Below are positions 26,256-36,464 of a DNA stretch of 43,835 nt, one piece after another. Both the position numbers and the translations under genes were made by a program. Source of the stretch: Chlorobiaceae bacterium (GTDB lineage: Bacteria > Bacteroidota > Chlorobiia > Chlorobiales > Chlorobiaceae); NCBI GenBank assembly GCA_016931495.1, contig JAFGER010000106.1, positions 1 to 43,835 of the forward strand, given 5' to 3'. How positions within the stretch are numbered: the stretch's first letter is position 1; the number at the start of each line of letters is the position of its first letter. The notes beneath the pieces are model-generated. The model was not told the DNA's origin, did no database searches, and saw only the letters and a list, made by a program, of their open reading frames with translations.

Positions 26256-27449
26256 TCACCCCCCAAACCTCATCTTCAGCTTCTCCTGGTAAGCCTCCAG
26301 CCTTTCCGCAATTTCCGCTATATGATCGCCGCCGATCTTTTCCAGCAAAGCGTTGGCGATGACGGGGGCGACGACCGCTTCGGCGACGACTCCGGCGGCG
26401 GGGACGGCGCAGGCGTCGCTGCGTTCGAAGCGCGACTGGACGGCTTCGAGCGTGGCGAGGTCGAAGGAGCGGAGCGGGGAGACGAGCGAGGAAATCGGCT
26501 TCATGGCGGCGCGGATGTGGATCGGCTGGCCGCTCGACATGCTGCCTTCGATGCCTCCGGCGCGGTTGGTTTCGCGCCTCAATCCCTTCTCTCCACCGGC
26601 GAACAGTTCGTCGTGTACCTGCGATCCGGGTTTGCGTGCGTTGTCGAAAGCGGGGCCGATTTCCACGCCCTTGATCGCCTGGATCGACATGATGGCGGCG
26701 GCAAGCGCCGAGTCGAGCCTGCGGTCGTGCTGGACGTAGCTGCCGAGGCCCATAGGGACGCCGGTGATGTAAATCTCGACAATGCCGCCGAGAGTGTCGC
26801 CGTCGGCTTTGGCCTTGTCAATCGCGGCGATAGCGGCGGTTTCGGCTTCGGCGTCGAGCATCCGCACCTGCGATTTGTCGGCTGCGGCGGCGAGGCTTTC
26901 GGCTCCGGCGTCGAGCAGCGCCTGCAACGAGGCGGGAGCGCTCGTCTCCGAAACGGGGCCGATGGTGGAGATGTAGCTGCCGATCTGGATGCCGAGCTGT
27001 CTCAGAAACGCCTTTGCCAGCGATCCGGCAGCGACTCTCGCGGCGGTTTCGCGAGCCGAGGAGCGGTCGATCACCGGGCGTATGTCGTCGAAGCCATATT
27101 TGATGAAGCCGGTGAGGTCGGCGTGGCCGGGGCGGGGAATGGTGATTTTCTGCACCTCGGCGGCGTGATCCTCGAACTGCGCCATCGGCGTCGTCCAGTT
27201 CTCCCAGTCGCGGTTGCGGATCACCATCGCCACGGGCGAGCCGATGGTTTTGCCGAAGCGGATGCCGGAGAGCACCTCGGCGCGGTCGGTTTCGATCTTC
27301 ATGCGACCGCCGCGTCCGTAGCCTTGCTGGCGGCGGGCAAGCTGGTCGTTTATGTCGGCCTCGGTGAGGGCGACGCCTGCGGGAAGTCCTTCGACGATGG
27401 CCGAGAGCGCCGGCCCGTGCGATTCGCCTGCGGTGAAGTAACGGATCAT
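26256..27449 (-). CDS. aroC: Chorismate synthase
   Basis: AroC makes chorismate from EPSP using reduced FMN, the last step of the shikimate pathway feeding Trp, Phe, Tyr and quinones. The 397-residue sequence has the three family signatures: GESHGPAL near the N-terminus, GRGGRMKIE at about 45-53, and RSSARETAARVAAGSLAKA near 132-150; MSSGQPIHIRAAMKPISS follows. Chorismate here would supply the trpA/trpB step also in this window. The IS3 remnant lies six bases past the stop codon, so the gene is intact but its own terminator may be lost. Confidence 0.97.
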   Translation of the reverse strand: MIRYFTAGESHGPALSAIVEGLPAGVALTEADINDQLARRQQGYGRGGRMKIETDRAEVLSGIRFGKTIGSPVAMVIRNRDWENWTTPMAQFEDHAAEVQKITIPRPGHADLTGFIKYGFDDIRPVIDRSSARETAARVAAGSLAKAFLRQLGIQIGSYISTIGPVSETSAPASLQALLDAGAESLAAAADKSQVRMLDAEAETAAIAAIDKAKADGDTLGGIVEIYITGVPMGLGSYVQHDRRLDSALAAAIMSIQAIKGVEIGPAFDNARKPGSQVHDELFAGGEKGLRRETNRAGGIEGSMSSGQPIHIRAAMKPISSLVSPLRSFDLATLEAVQSRFERSDACAVPAAGVVAEAVVAPVIANALLEKIGGDHIAEIAERLEAYQEKLKMRFGG

Positions 27450-27500
27450 ATCAGTGTGGAGAAGAAAAAAGTGTCGGTTGTTTTTGGGCGCATCGTAAAA

Positions 27501-27524
27501 GGGTAACCGCGAGGGTTACCCCTA
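27501..27524. repeat. Intergenic hairpin with CCTAC tail
   Basis: GGGTAACC (27501-27508) and GGTTACCC (27514-27521) form a perfect 8-bp stem around GCGAG, followed by CTAC. It lies upstream of aroC and belongs to the dispersed hairpin set. Confidence 0.55.
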
Positions 27525-27560
27525 CAAAGATGTTCGAGTTTCAAGTGCAATAAAGATAAT

Positions 27561-27588
27561 AAAAAAGCCCGGCGATTTCGCGCCGGGC
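27561..27588 (-). terminator. Rho-independent terminator of hemB
   Basis: On the minus strand GCCCGGCG pairs with CGCCGGGC around a 6-base loop and is followed by TTTTTT (complement of 27561-27566), about 30 bases past the hemB stop. Confidence 0.88.
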
Positions 27589-27615
27589 GTGGTGTCGTAG
27601 CTACTCAGCCGGAGA

Positions 27616-28650
<1,035 letters not shown>

Positions 28651-28764
28651 TCAACTTCGTGAAGGTGGCCTTGCGTTTTTCACGGCATATCGTTAGGTTC
28701 GGCCTCCGTTGATTATCTTACCTCATCGTTCGCATTTCCAACCACTTAACCGGACGGTTCACCC

Positions 28765-29541
28765 ATGACTCCCGAACTTCAGCTCGCGCTCGAACTGGCC
28801 GAACAGGCGGGCAGGCTTACGCTCGATTACTTCGGCAAGCGCACGCTCCAGGTCTTTTCCAAACGCGATGATTCGCCCGTCACCGAGGCGGATCGCAAAG
28901 CCGAGGAGCTGATCCGGCAGGGCATTGCGGCGAAGTTTCCCGGCGACGGCCTGTTCGGCGAGGAGTTTGACGAGCGCCCCTCCGGCAACGGGCGGCGCTG
29001 GATCATTGATCCCATCGACGGCACCCGCTCGTTCATCCACGGCGTGCCGCTCTACGGCGTGATGATCGCGCTTGAGGTCGGGGGTGCGCTCAAGCTCGGC
29101 GTCATCAACTTTCCCGCGCTTGGCGACCTCTACCACGCCGAAGTTGGCGGCGGGGCTTTCATGAACGGCTCGCCGGTGCAGGTCTCGGCTATCGCGGAGA
29201 CGGCGGCGGCCACGGTGGTGTTCACCGAAAAGGAGTATCTGCTCGACTTGCCCTCGACCCATCCGGTCGATCTCTTGCGTTCGAGCGCCGGGCTGGTGCG
29301 TGGTTGGGGCGACTGCTACGGCCACATGCTGGTGGCGTCGGGCCGGGCCGAGGTGGCCGTGGACAAGATCATGAGTCCGTGGGATTGCGCGGCGGTCATT
29401 CCGATTGTCACCGAAGCCGGTGGCTGCTGTTTCGATTACCGGGGGCGCCGGTCGATCATCGATGGTGACGGGCTGGTGAGCGCCAACAGGTCGATCGGGG
29501 AGGCATTGATTACGGCTGTCGAGAAAGGGGAGCGTGCCTGA
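28765..29541 (+). CDS. hisN: Inositol-monophosphatase-family phosphatase, probably histidinol-phosphatase
   Basis: This 258-residue enzyme belongs to the magnesium-dependent IMPase family. Metal ligands are Glu66 (GEEF), Asp82 and Asp85 (DPIDGTRS), and a later Asp in SPWDCAAVIPIV. The sequence after DPIDGT reads RSFIHGVPLYG, the variant typical of HisN histidinol-phosphatases rather than inositol phosphatases, so a histidine-synthesis role is favoured but not proven. The stop overlaps the next gene's ATG by one base (TGATG), so the two are probably translated together. Confidence 0.85.
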   Translation: MTPELQLALELAEQAGRLTLDYFGKRTLQVFSKRDDSPVTEADRKAEELIRQGIAAKFPGDGLFGEEFDERPSGNGRRWIIDPIDGTRSFIHGVPLYGVMIALEVGGALKLGVINFPALGDLYHAEVGGGAFMNGSPVQVSAIAETAAATVVFTEKEYLLDLPSTHPVDLLRSSAGLVRGWGDCYGHMLVASGRAEVAVDKIMSPWDCAAVIPIVTEAGGCCFDYRGRRSIIDGDGLVSANRSIGEALITAVEKGERA

Positions 29542-30038
29542 TGAACCTGCTGATTCTGCTGTTCGCCATCGTCATTTTGCTGCTTCTTGTCATCATCACC
29601 ATCCTGGTGACCGGCTGGCCGGGGCGTCAGCGGGACGAGATGGAGCGGATTGGCAATGGCCTGCGTCGCGAAATGGCCGAGCATCGCGCAGAGAGCATTC
29701 GCATGATGAACGCCATCAGGATTACCGTCGAGGATTCCATTCAGGAAGCGGTCGAGCGCGAGATGGCTGCCGCCCGTCCGCGCCGGTCGCGCAAGGCGTC
29801 GAAAGCTGCGCAGGCTGAAGCCCAGGAGGGCGCCGATGCCGCACCGATGGCTGGCATGGCTGCCGACGAGACGCCGGATTCGGTGCTGATTGCCCGCCAG
29901 ATTTCACTCTTTCAGGAGCCCGATCCGGTGAAGGCTGAACTGGCGGAGTCCATTCAGTCCCAACCCGCCGCACCGGCGACGCCTGTCGTTTCATCGGTAA
30001 TGGTTATCGGTGGCGACGATCTGCCGGATGTGGAGTGA
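29541..30038 (+). CDS. Hypothetical membrane-anchored protein
   Basis: This 165-residue protein has one N-terminal membrane helix (residues 2-24, LLILLFAIVILLLLVIITIL), then a charged helical, probably coiled-coil stretch (about 30-80, DEMERIGNGLRREMAEHRAE) and a low-complexity Ala/Pro-rich tail. It has no recognised family domain. Translation is coupled to the hisN-like gene through the TGATG overlap. The topology looks like a small cytosolic-facing anchor, but function is unknown. Confidence 0.75.
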   Translation: MNLLILLFAIVILLLLVIITILVTGWPGRQRDEMERIGNGLRREMAEHRAESIRMMNAIRITVEDSIQEAVEREMAAARPRRSRKASKAAQAEAQEGADAAPMAGMAADETPDSVLIARQISLFQEPDPVKAELAESIQSQPAAPATPVVSSVMVIGGDDLPDVE

Positions 30039-30122
30039 GCGGCGCAGGGTGGTCGATCGACTTCCTTGATGGCTGGCATGGAGTGAATGCTTTTTAGGCA
30101 CCCCTTTGGCCATCCGAAAATG

Positions 30123-30148
30123 AGGAACGCTCTGGGGAGTGTTCCTAC
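30123..30148. repeat. Intergenic hairpin with CCTAC tail
   Basis: AGGAACGCTC (30123-30132) pairs with GAGTGTTCCT (30137-30146) with one G-U pair around TGGG, followed by AC so the tail reads CCTAC. It lies between the convergent membrane-protein gene and hemD. Confidence 0.5.
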
Positions 30149-30201
30149 GCAAAACGGCAGCTACGGGGGCCTGTACGTGTAGAAAATCATGGTGCAGTAA
30201 C

Positions 30202-30233
30202 AACAAAAAGGGCGAACAACATGTCCGCCCTTT
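30202..30233 (-). terminator. Rho-independent terminator of the hemA-hemC-hemD operon
   Basis: On the minus strand AAAGGGCG pairs with CGCCCTTT around an 11-base loop, followed by TTGTTG, about 30 bases past the hemD stop. Confidence 0.8.
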
Positions 30234-30263
30234 CAGTAGCATTGTTCAGTCGTCACCTTTTGC

Positions 30264-31004
30264 TCAGCTCAGCGCCTCGGCTATCGCTTTGGCGAAGCTT
30301 GGCCCGTCGAAGTATTCGGGGACGATGTGCACCCTGATACCTATTTTTTCGAGCGCTCCGGAGGTGGTGGTGCCGATGGCCGCGATTCGCACATCTTCCG
30401 GCACCTCCTTCGAGCCCATTGCTTCGAAGAAGTTGATGGCTGTTGAAGGGCTGGTGAAGGAGAGGCAATCAAGCTTGCCCTCGGAAAGCAAAGTCCTGAT
30501 TCTCTGCGTGTCTTCGAGCGATGGTTGCAGGTTTTCGTAAACCGTTACCTCCACGCAGACGCCGCCGCGCTGGGCGAGCAGCTCCGGAATCGTGCCGAGC
30601 GACAGGCTGCCCCGGACGAAGAGAAAGGTTTTGCCTTCAATCTCTTTCGGGTCGATGCCCGACATGAGATTCACCGCATCGGCGATCTTTGGCACCGGTT
30701 CGGTGCTGACGCCATGCTTTTCAAGGTCGCCGGCCGTGGCCTTGCCAACCGCCCATACTCGCGCCTGCTGGAGGTTTTTCAACTCTTCAGGCGCGGTTTG
30801 CAACAGATTTTCGAGGAAAAACTGGACGCTGTTGGGGCTGGTGAAGAAGATGCCCGCGAATCTGGTGAGATCGGGCACGCTCCAGCCGGCAACCGGCCTG
30901 ATCTCGATGGTCGGAAAGACCACCGTCTTCAGGCCGTACTGCTCAAGCTCCCTGACAAAAGGCTCGGCCTGATGTTTCGGGCGTGTAACGAGAACGGTTT
31001 TCAT
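30264..31004 (-). CDS. hemD: Uroporphyrinogen-III synthase
   Basis: HemD closes and inverts ring D of hydroxymethylbilane to give uroporphyrinogen III, the last common precursor of heme, siroheme, cobalamin and chlorophylls. It is 246 residues in two Rossmann-like lobes. Family sequence is weak in general, but [21 protein letters not shown] at the N-terminus, [15 protein letters not shown] and [15 protein letters not shown] near the end are typical. It starts within the hemC stop (TGATG overlap), giving translational coupling, and is the last gene of the operon before an intrinsic terminator. Confidence 0.93.
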   Translation of the reverse strand: MKTVLVTRPKHQAEPFVRELEQYGLKTVVFPTIEIRPVAGWSVPDLTRFAGIFFTSPNSVQFFLENLLQTAPEELKNLQQARVWAVGKATAGDLEKHGVSTEPVPKIADAVNLMSGIDPKEIEGKTFLFVRGSLSLGTIPELLAQRGGVCVEVTVYENLQPSLEDTQRIRTLLSEGKLDCLSFTSPSTAINFFEAMGSKEVPEDVRIAAIGTTTSGALEKIGIRVHIVPEYFDGPSFAKAIAEALS

Positions 31005-31942
31005 CAGCGGGTCTTGCGGATATCGGCGAGAATTTTCTCGGCACCCATTGAAAGCAGAATCTCTGCAAGTTCAATACCAACGGCTTCGGCCTCTTCCGGC
31101 GTGCTGACCGCCTTGGTCACTTCGTTGCGGATGGCGGTTTTGCCGTCCACCGAGCCGACGTAGGCAAGCAGCTTCAGGGTGCCGCCGGCATACGAGCCGT
31201 AAGAGCCGATCGGAATCTGGCAGCCGCCCTGCAGGTGCCTCAGGAGTGCGCGTTCGGCGCGGCAGCAGATTTCAGTGTTGTCGTCGTTGAGCACGCGGAC
31301 GATCTCCCTCGTTTCGGCATCATCTACGCGGGTCTCGATGCCGAGAGCGCCTTGGCCGACCGCCGGAAGCATCACGTCGTGCGGCAGGATTTCGGAGATG
31401 CGGTCGCTGAACTCAAGACGATAAACGCCTGCGTAAGCCAGCATCATGGCGTCGAATTCACCCTCGTCGAACTTCTTGAAGCGGGTGTTGAGGTTGCCCC
31501 TGATGTCCATAATCTCCAGATCGGGCCTCATGCTCAGGAGCTGCGACATTCTGCGCAGGGAGCTGGTAGCCATTTTCGCGTTCGGCGGAAGGTCTTTCAA
31601 GCCCTTGCCGGACTTGGAGATGATGACGTCGCGGGTATCTTCGCGCTCGGTGAACGAGGTGATGACCAGGCCTTCGGGCGTACCGGTCGGAACATCTTTC
31701 AGGCTGTGCACGGCCAGATCGATCTCACCGGCAAGCAGGTGTTTCTCGATGTCCTTGGTGAACAGTCCCATGTCTCCGATCTTGGAAAGCGGAGAGTCGA
31801 GCAGCACGTCGCCGGTCGTCTTGACCAGCTTGAGCGTGATGTTCATGTCGGGAAAGCGCCTGGAAAGTTCTGCTTTGGTGAACTCAGCCTGCCACAGAGC
31901 CAGCGGGCTGGAACGAGTGCCGATGATAATCTCTTTTTTCAA
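31004..31942 (-). CDS. hemC: Porphobilinogen deaminase (hydroxymethylbilane synthase)
   Basis: HemC polymerises four porphobilinogens into hydroxymethylbilane on a covalent dipyrromethane cofactor. The 312-residue protein has [14 protein letters not shown], catalytic Asp in [21 protein letters not shown], and the cofactor cysteine Cys241 in [13 protein letters not shown]. It lies 18 bases after hemA and overlaps hemD by one base, so hemA-hemC-hemD form one operon. Confidence 0.98.
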   Translation of the reverse strand: MKKEIIIGTRSSPLALWQAEFTKAELSRRFPDMNITLKLVKTTGDVLLDSPLSKIGDMGLFTKDIEKHLLAGEIDLAVHSLKDVPTGTPEGLVITSFTEREDTRDVIISKSGKGLKDLPPNAKMATSSLRRMSQLLSMRPDLEIMDIRGNLNTRFKKFDEGEFDAMMLAYAGVYRLEFSDRISEILPHDVMLPAVGQGALGIETRVDDAETREIVRVLNDDNTEICCRAERALLRHLQGGCQIPIGSYGSYAGGTLKLLAYVGSVDGKTAIRNEVTKAVSTPEEAEAVGIELAEILLSMGAEKILADIRKTR

Positions 31943-31960
31943 TGCGAATACAGATTGATT

Positions 31961-33241
31961 TTATTGGAGTGACTGGTTTGGTTCTTCAAGATCGAAGATG
32001 TTCCTGACGAGGTTGACCTTGCTGGGGATATTGTCGGCGGTATCGACCGGAGCCTTGAGCATCTTGATCGGATGATGCAGGATTTTCTTCAGGATCCTGT
32101 CGGTCAGGTGCTCCATACGCCTCAGCTCTTCTTCGCTCACCTTGTGGCGATAGCGCTCAAGCTCTTTCTCCTTGATTTCAATGAACTTGGACTGAAGGTC
32201 AACGATGGTCGGGCGAACCTTGAGGGTGTTGATCCACTGGCCGAAGCCGACGAGCTCTTCGTCGATGATCTCCTTGACCTTCGGAAGTTCCGCGCGGCGG
32301 CGTTCGAGGTTTTTGTCGATGATGTGCTTGAGGGCGTCGATATCCTTGAGGAACATGTTCTGCAACTTGCCGACCTCGGGATCGATGTTTCTCGGCAGGC
32401 CGAGGTCGAGCATGATCACCGGCTTGAGGCGGCGCCTCATCATGCTCTGCTGCATTTCAGCTTCGTTGAGGATGTACTCCTTGGTGCTGACGGCGGTGAT
32501 GATGATGTCGAATTCGTGCAGGTGTTCCTTGTAGCTTTCGTAGGGGAGCACGCGGTTGGTGCCCAGCTCCTCGGCAAGCGCCTCGGCTTTGGAGAGCGTC
32601 CGGTTGGTGATGACGATATTCCGGGCGTTTTTGGCGTACATGTGCTTTGCCGCCAGCTCTCCGGTTTCGCCCGCGCCAACGAGCAGCACCTTTTTCATCG
32701 AAAGGTTGGAGAATATCTTCTGGGCAAGTTCGACCGCTGCGTAGCTGACCGAAACGGCGCCCTCCATCAGTTTTGTGCGGGTCTTGACCTTCTTGGCGAC
32801 GCTGAAGGCGGTGTGGCAGAGCCGGGTGAGCAGAATGCCTGCGGTGCCGACTTCGGCGGCGATGCGGTAGGCATCCTTGACCTGGCCGAGAATCTGGCCC
32901 TCACCGAGCACCAGCGAATCGATGGCGCTGGAGACCTCGAAGAGGTGGCGGGCCGTGCCGCAGTAGAAACGGTTGAAGAAGTGTTCGGGACGGACAGTGT
33001 TCCGGGCGTCCTTGTAAGCGATGAGGTACTCCTTGAGGTAATCGCAGTTCACCTCGGACATTGCCGGGACAACATAGAGTTCCGTGCGGTTGCAGGTCGA
33101 GACAACCATGGCCTCGCTGGCAAGTCCGCTCGATACCAGGTCGGTGACGAATTCCTTGTTCTGAACCTCCGAAAGAGCGATCCTTTCACGGATTTCAATA
33201 GGTGCTGTCTTGTGGTTGACACCAACTGAAATGATGTTCAT
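31961..33241 (-). CDS. hemA: Glutamyl-tRNA reductase
   Basis: HemA reduces glutamyl-tRNA to glutamate-1-semialdehyde with NADPH, the committing and usually controlled step of C5 tetrapyrrole synthesis. The 426-residue protein has the N-terminal [13 protein letters not shown] motif, nucleophile Cys50 in [11 protein letters not shown], and an NADPH-binding [13 protein letters not shown] near residue 190. A C-terminal dimerisation helix follows. Its presence shows the organism makes 5-aminolevulinate from glutamate. It follows a CcsA/HemX-like gene by 113 bases. Confidence 0.98.
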   Translation of the reverse strand: MNIISVGVNHKTAPIEIRERIALSEVQNKEFVTDLVSSGLASEAMVVSTCNRTELYVVPAMSEVNCDYLKEYLIAYKDARNTVRPEHFFNRFYCGTARHLFEVSSAIDSLVLGEGQILGQVKDAYRIAAEVGTAGILLTRLCHTAFSVAKKVKTRTKLMEGAVSVSYAAVELAQKIFSNLSMKKVLLVGAGETGELAAKHMYAKNARNIVITNRTLSKAEALAEELGTNRVLPYESYKEHLHEFDIIITAVSTKEYILNEAEMQQSMMRRRLKPVIMLDLGLPRNIDPEVGKLQNMFLKDIDALKHIIDKNLERRRAELPKVKEIIDEELVGFGQWINTLKVRPTIVDLQSKFIEIKEKELERYRHKVSEEELRRMEHLTDRILKKILHHPIKMLKAPVDTADNIPSKVNLVRNIFDLEEPNQSLQ

Positions 33242-33354
33242 ATGCAGGATTGTTTATTAGCCGTTCGTAAACCGTGTAAAAAGAGCCTGATCGGGGTGCG
33301 CCCGAAAGAATGTTAATATATCGTAAAGGGCTGAATTTTCAAATGGCGGTTCAG

Positions 33355-34200
33355 TTAAATGCTCACTCCGTGAAAGCTTGGCGTGAACAGGCTCATGATG
33401 AACAGTAGCGCCGTGACAAGCACGAAGGTTGCGATGAGCAGAACCGCCATGTGCTTGATATCCCAGCCGACCAGCGGTTTGACGAAAAGGCTGATGCCAT
33501 AAAGCAGCCAGATGACGACAATCGAAATGAGTTTCGGATCGAGCAGTCTTATGCTCTCTTGCGAGGCTTGCTGTTCGACGATGCCTGCCCCGATGGTGAT
33601 TGACAGGAAGAAAAAGCCGAAGGCCACGGCATGCATGATCAGCAGTTCAAGCACTTCGAGGTTCGGCAGGCGCTGGAAGAGCAGGCCGAAACGGTTGAGG
33701 CGTATCTGGCGGAACAGGATCAAATAAAGGCCGCTGTACAAGCCGGCGATGGCGATCGAGCTGAAGCCGAAAATCGCGGCGATCAGATGCACGCCGATGC
33801 CCAGTCCGCTGAAGGCCGGGCCGGCGTCAATCGTTTTGGCGCTCAGGATCGAGGAGAGCAGCGCCGAACCGGCGGCGAAAGCGATGACGAAAAAGCCGGT
33901 CTTGTCGCTCTTGGTGGTCAGTTCGATGAACATGTAGGTGATCGTCAGGGTCAGCGCCACCATGCTCATGAGGTTGTAGGCCGAATAGCTCAGGCGGTAA
34001 CCTTCGATCGAGGTGAGCAGGCCGATGTCGGCTATGTGGGAGACTATGGTGAGGATGAGCGCCGGCTGCTTGAGCTTGCCGGCAAGGGGCAGCTCACGGA
34101 AAAAGTGAAGCCCGTACAGCGCGCTCGTGGCGATATAGAGCAGCGGCACGAGCTGCGTGAGGGTGAAAAGCAGGCTGTTTTCAAGAAAAATATTTGCCAT
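33355..34200 (-). CDS. CcsA/HemX-like cytochrome c assembly membrane protein
   Basis: This 281-residue protein has about eight hydrophobic segments and belongs to the CcsA/CcmC/HemX-type group. Conserved-looking histidines sit in GIGVHLIAAIFGF and LIMHAVAFGFFFLSITIGA. The frame is open to 34323, but ATG 34200 (MANIFLENSLLFTL) begins directly at the membrane part and the extra 41 residues look non-native. By knowledge of relatives it could either assist cytochrome c maturation or, as HemX in Bacillus, influence HemA level. Its place directly upstream of hemA favours the second. Confidence 0.8.
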   Translation of the reverse strand: MANIFLENSLLFTLTQLVPLLYIATSALYGLHFFRELPLAGKLKQPALILTIVSHIADIGLLTSIEGYRLSYSAYNLMSMVALTLTITYMFIELTTKSDKTGFFVIAFAAGSALLSSILSAKTIDAGPAFSGLGIGVHLIAAIFGFSSIAIAGLYSGLYLILFRQIRLNRFGLLFQRLPNLEVLELLIMHAVAFGFFFLSITIGAGIVEQQASQESIRLLDPKLISIVVIWLLYGISLFVKPLVGWDIKHMAVLLIATFVLVTALLFIMSLFTPSFHGVSI

Positions 34201-34367
34201 AATCCGGGAAAAAAGAGGATCGTTCAACAGGGCAGGTGGCTTCCGAGGGGGCTTGGCGCCCTCTTTTCGGGAATATGCGAAACCGAAAAGCCATGAGTCA
34301 AGCTTTTCATTCCCGCCCTGCAATATATCAAAAGAAAATATGTATATTCGGCCCGAGTGAAATAACG

Positions 34368-34466
34368 GGGCACCTCTGAAAAACTGTTGTGCGTCTCGGT
34401 TGCTGCGTTGTTCCGACCCGTCGGGATGGTATTCAAGACGCTTCAGACACTTTTTCAGGGGTGCCC
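34368..34466. repeat. 99-bp imperfect palindromic element upstream of typA
   Basis: Ends GGGCACCTCTGAAAAA (34368-34383) and TTTTTCAGGGGTGCCC (34451-34466) match as inverted repeats with one difference. The interior is partly self-complementary, centred on CCGACCCGTCGG near 34422. It has the form of a MITE or REP-type insertion and lies in the typA leader, 34 bases before the start codon. Confidence 0.75.
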
Positions 34467-34500
34467 TTATGCTTTTAAATATACTTATTTATCGCCAAAG

Positions 34501-36330
34501 ATGAGCAGGAAACAGAATATTCGCAATATCGCCATCATCGCGCACGTTGACCATGGCAAGACAACGCTTGTCGATTCGATTTTCAAGCAGACGGGTGCTT
34601 TCAGGGAAAACCAGCAGGTGGATGTCAGGGTAATGGACTCAAACCCCCAGGAGCGGGAGCGGGGCATTACCATTTTTTCCAAGAACGCGGCCGCATTGCA
34701 CAAGGGTTGCAAGATCAACATCGTCGATACTCCCGGTCACGCCGATTTCGGCGGTGAGGTGGAGCGTATCCTGAAGATGGTCGATGGCGTGCTCCTGCTT
34801 GTCGATGCGTTCGAAGGGCCGATGCCGCAGACCAAGTTCGTGCTGCGCAAGGCGCTGGAGCTTCACCTGAAGCCGATCGTGGTCATCAACAAGATCGACC
34901 GTCCGCAGGCCGATCCGGAAAAGGTGCACGACCAGGTGCTCGACCTGTTCATCGCGCTCGGCGCGGACGAGGAGCAGCTCGACTTCCCCTACATTTTCGC
35001 TTCGGCCAAGAACGGTATCGCCAAATATGACATGGCGGATGCGGACGGCGACATGAGCCTTCTGCTCGACATGATCGTCAAGGAGATTCCCGCGCCCGAG
35101 GCGGACGACGATGCCGGCTTCCAGATGCTTGTCACCAGCCTCGATTACAACGACTATATCGGCAAGATCGCCATTGGCCGCATCCAGCGCGGCAAGGTCG
35201 CGCCAGGCCACCAGCTTTCGCTGGTGACGCAGGACGGCGTTGTGGGCAAGGGCACGGTCACCAAACTCTTCCTGTTCGACCGGACGCAGCGCGTCGAGGC
35301 GCAGGAGGCGACGGCGGGCGACATCGTCGCTCTTGCTGGCATCGCGGCGGCCAACGTCGGCGAGACGCTCACTTCGCCCGACCAGCCCGAAGCGCTCGAT
35401 TCTTTCGAGATCAGCAAGCCGACGCTCTCGATGCTCTTTTCGGTGAACGATTCACCGTTCGCCGGTCAGGAGGGCAAGGAGGTGACCAGCCGCAAGATCC
35501 GCGAGCGCCTGATGAAGGAGATCATGACCAACGTCGCGCTCAACGTCGAGGAGACTGACAGCGCCGATACCTTCAGGGTTTCAGGCCGCGGCGAGCTGCA
35601 CCTCTCCGTGCTCATCGAGACGATGCGCCGCGAGGGCTACGAGCTGGCGATTTCGCGCCCCGAGGTGATTCTCCGCGAGGAGAACGGCGTGACGATGGAG
35701 CCGGTCGAGCATGTCACCATCGACGTTCCGGAAGAATATACGGGCGTGGTCATCGAGAAGATGGGCCGCAGAAAGGCTGAGATGACCAACATGAGCACCC
35801 TTCGCGGCGGCATGAACCGCCTGGAGTTCGAGATTCCGACGCGCGGTCTGATTGGTTACAACCTTGAATTCACGACCGATACCAAGGGCGAGGGCATGAT
35901 GTCGCACGTGTTCCATAACTACCAGCCCTACAAAGGCAAGCTGCCGTCGCGCGAAACCGGCGCGCTGGTCTCCGCCGAAACCGGCGTGGCTGTGGCATAC
36001 GCGATTTCGAGCCTCGAAGATCGTGGCACTTTCTTCATCGGGCCGAACACAAAGGTTTACGAAGGTATGGTGGTTGGCGAATCGACGCGTGACCTCGACA
36101 TTACGATGAACATCTGCAAGACCAAGAAGCTCACCAACATGCGCGCTTCCGGTTCGGATGACTCGATCCGCCTGACGCCGCCGAAGCGCCTCTCGCTCGA
36201 ACAGGCGCTCGAGTTCATCAACGACGACGAGCTGCTCGAAGTGACGCCGGAGAACATTCGCATTCGCAAGAAGATTCTCAACGCTGACCTCCGCGCCAAG
36301 GCAACCAAAAAAGCCAAGGCGATGGGGTGA
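34501..36330 (+). CDS. typA: Ribosome-associated GTPase TypA/BipA
   Basis: TypA/BipA is a translation-factor-like GTPase that helps 50S assembly and stress adaptation. From ATG 34501 it is 609 residues, the usual length. G motifs are AHVDHGKTT at 14-22, [17 protein letters not shown] and NKIDRP; the C-terminal domain with [15 protein letters not shown] is BipA-specific. The frame is open to 34387 but that part lies in the palindromic element, so 34501 is used. It is divergent from the ccsA-hemACD operon. Confidence 0.96.
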   Translation: MSRKQNIRNIAIIAHVDHGKTTLVDSIFKQTGAFRENQQVDVRVMDSNPQERERGITIFSKNAAALHKGCKINIVDTPGHADFGGEVERILKMVDGVLLLVDAFEGPMPQTKFVLRKALELHLKPIVVINKIDRPQADPEKVHDQVLDLFIALGADEEQLDFPYIFASAKNGIAKYDMADADGDMSLLLDMIVKEIPAPEADDDAGFQMLVTSLDYNDYIGKIAIGRIQRGKVAPGHQLSLVTQDGVVGKGTVTKLFLFDRTQRVEAQEATAGDIVALAGIAAANVGETLTSPDQPEALDSFEISKPTLSMLFSVNDSPFAGQEGKEVTSRKIRERLMKEIMTNVALNVEETDSADTFRVSGRGELHLSVLIETMRREGYELAISRPEVILREENGVTMEPVEHVTIDVPEEYTGVVIEKMGRRKAEMTNMSTLRGGMNRLEFEIPTRGLIGYNLEFTTDTKGEGMMSHVFHNYQPYKGKLPSRETGALVSAETGVAVAYAISSLEDRGTFFIGPNTKVYEGMVVGESTRDLDITMNICKTKKLTNMRASGSDDSIRLTPPKRLSLEQALEFINDDELLEVTPENIRIRKKILNADLRAKATKKAKAMG

Positions 36331-36363
36331 AGAGAATTATGAATGCTGAATGATGAATTGAAG

Positions 36364-36394
36364 AAAGGCTGCTCCGAAGGGGGTGGCCTTTTTT
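36364..36394 (+). terminator. Rho-independent terminator of typA
   Basis: AAGGC pairs with GCCTT, with further partly wobble pairing inside, and T6 (36389-36394) follows, 35 bases past the typA stop. Confidence 0.75.
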
Positions 36395-36410
36395 GTTGTG
36401 GGGGGGGAAA

Positions 36411-36432
36411 GATCAGTCCGATCCGACTGATC
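36411..36432 (-). terminator. Hairpin downstream of bchX
   Basis: On the minus strand GATCAGTC pairs with GACTGATC around a 6-base loop, about 35 bases past the bchX stop, followed by TTTCCC. The stem is perfect but the U-tract is short. A G8 run (36400-36407) lies just beyond. Confidence 0.5.
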
Positions 36433-36464
36433 TGAAAAAGCCCGGGGAGATTCTGCGCTGCGTT

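Noticed and set aside
26322-27506. A 394-codon Gly/Asp-rich frame antisense to aroC
   Set aside because: Composition is typical of a reverse-frame shadow and aroC is certain.
32072-33229. A 385-codon open frame antisense to hemA
   Set aside because: hemA is certain on the minus strand; this frame mirrors its codon bias.
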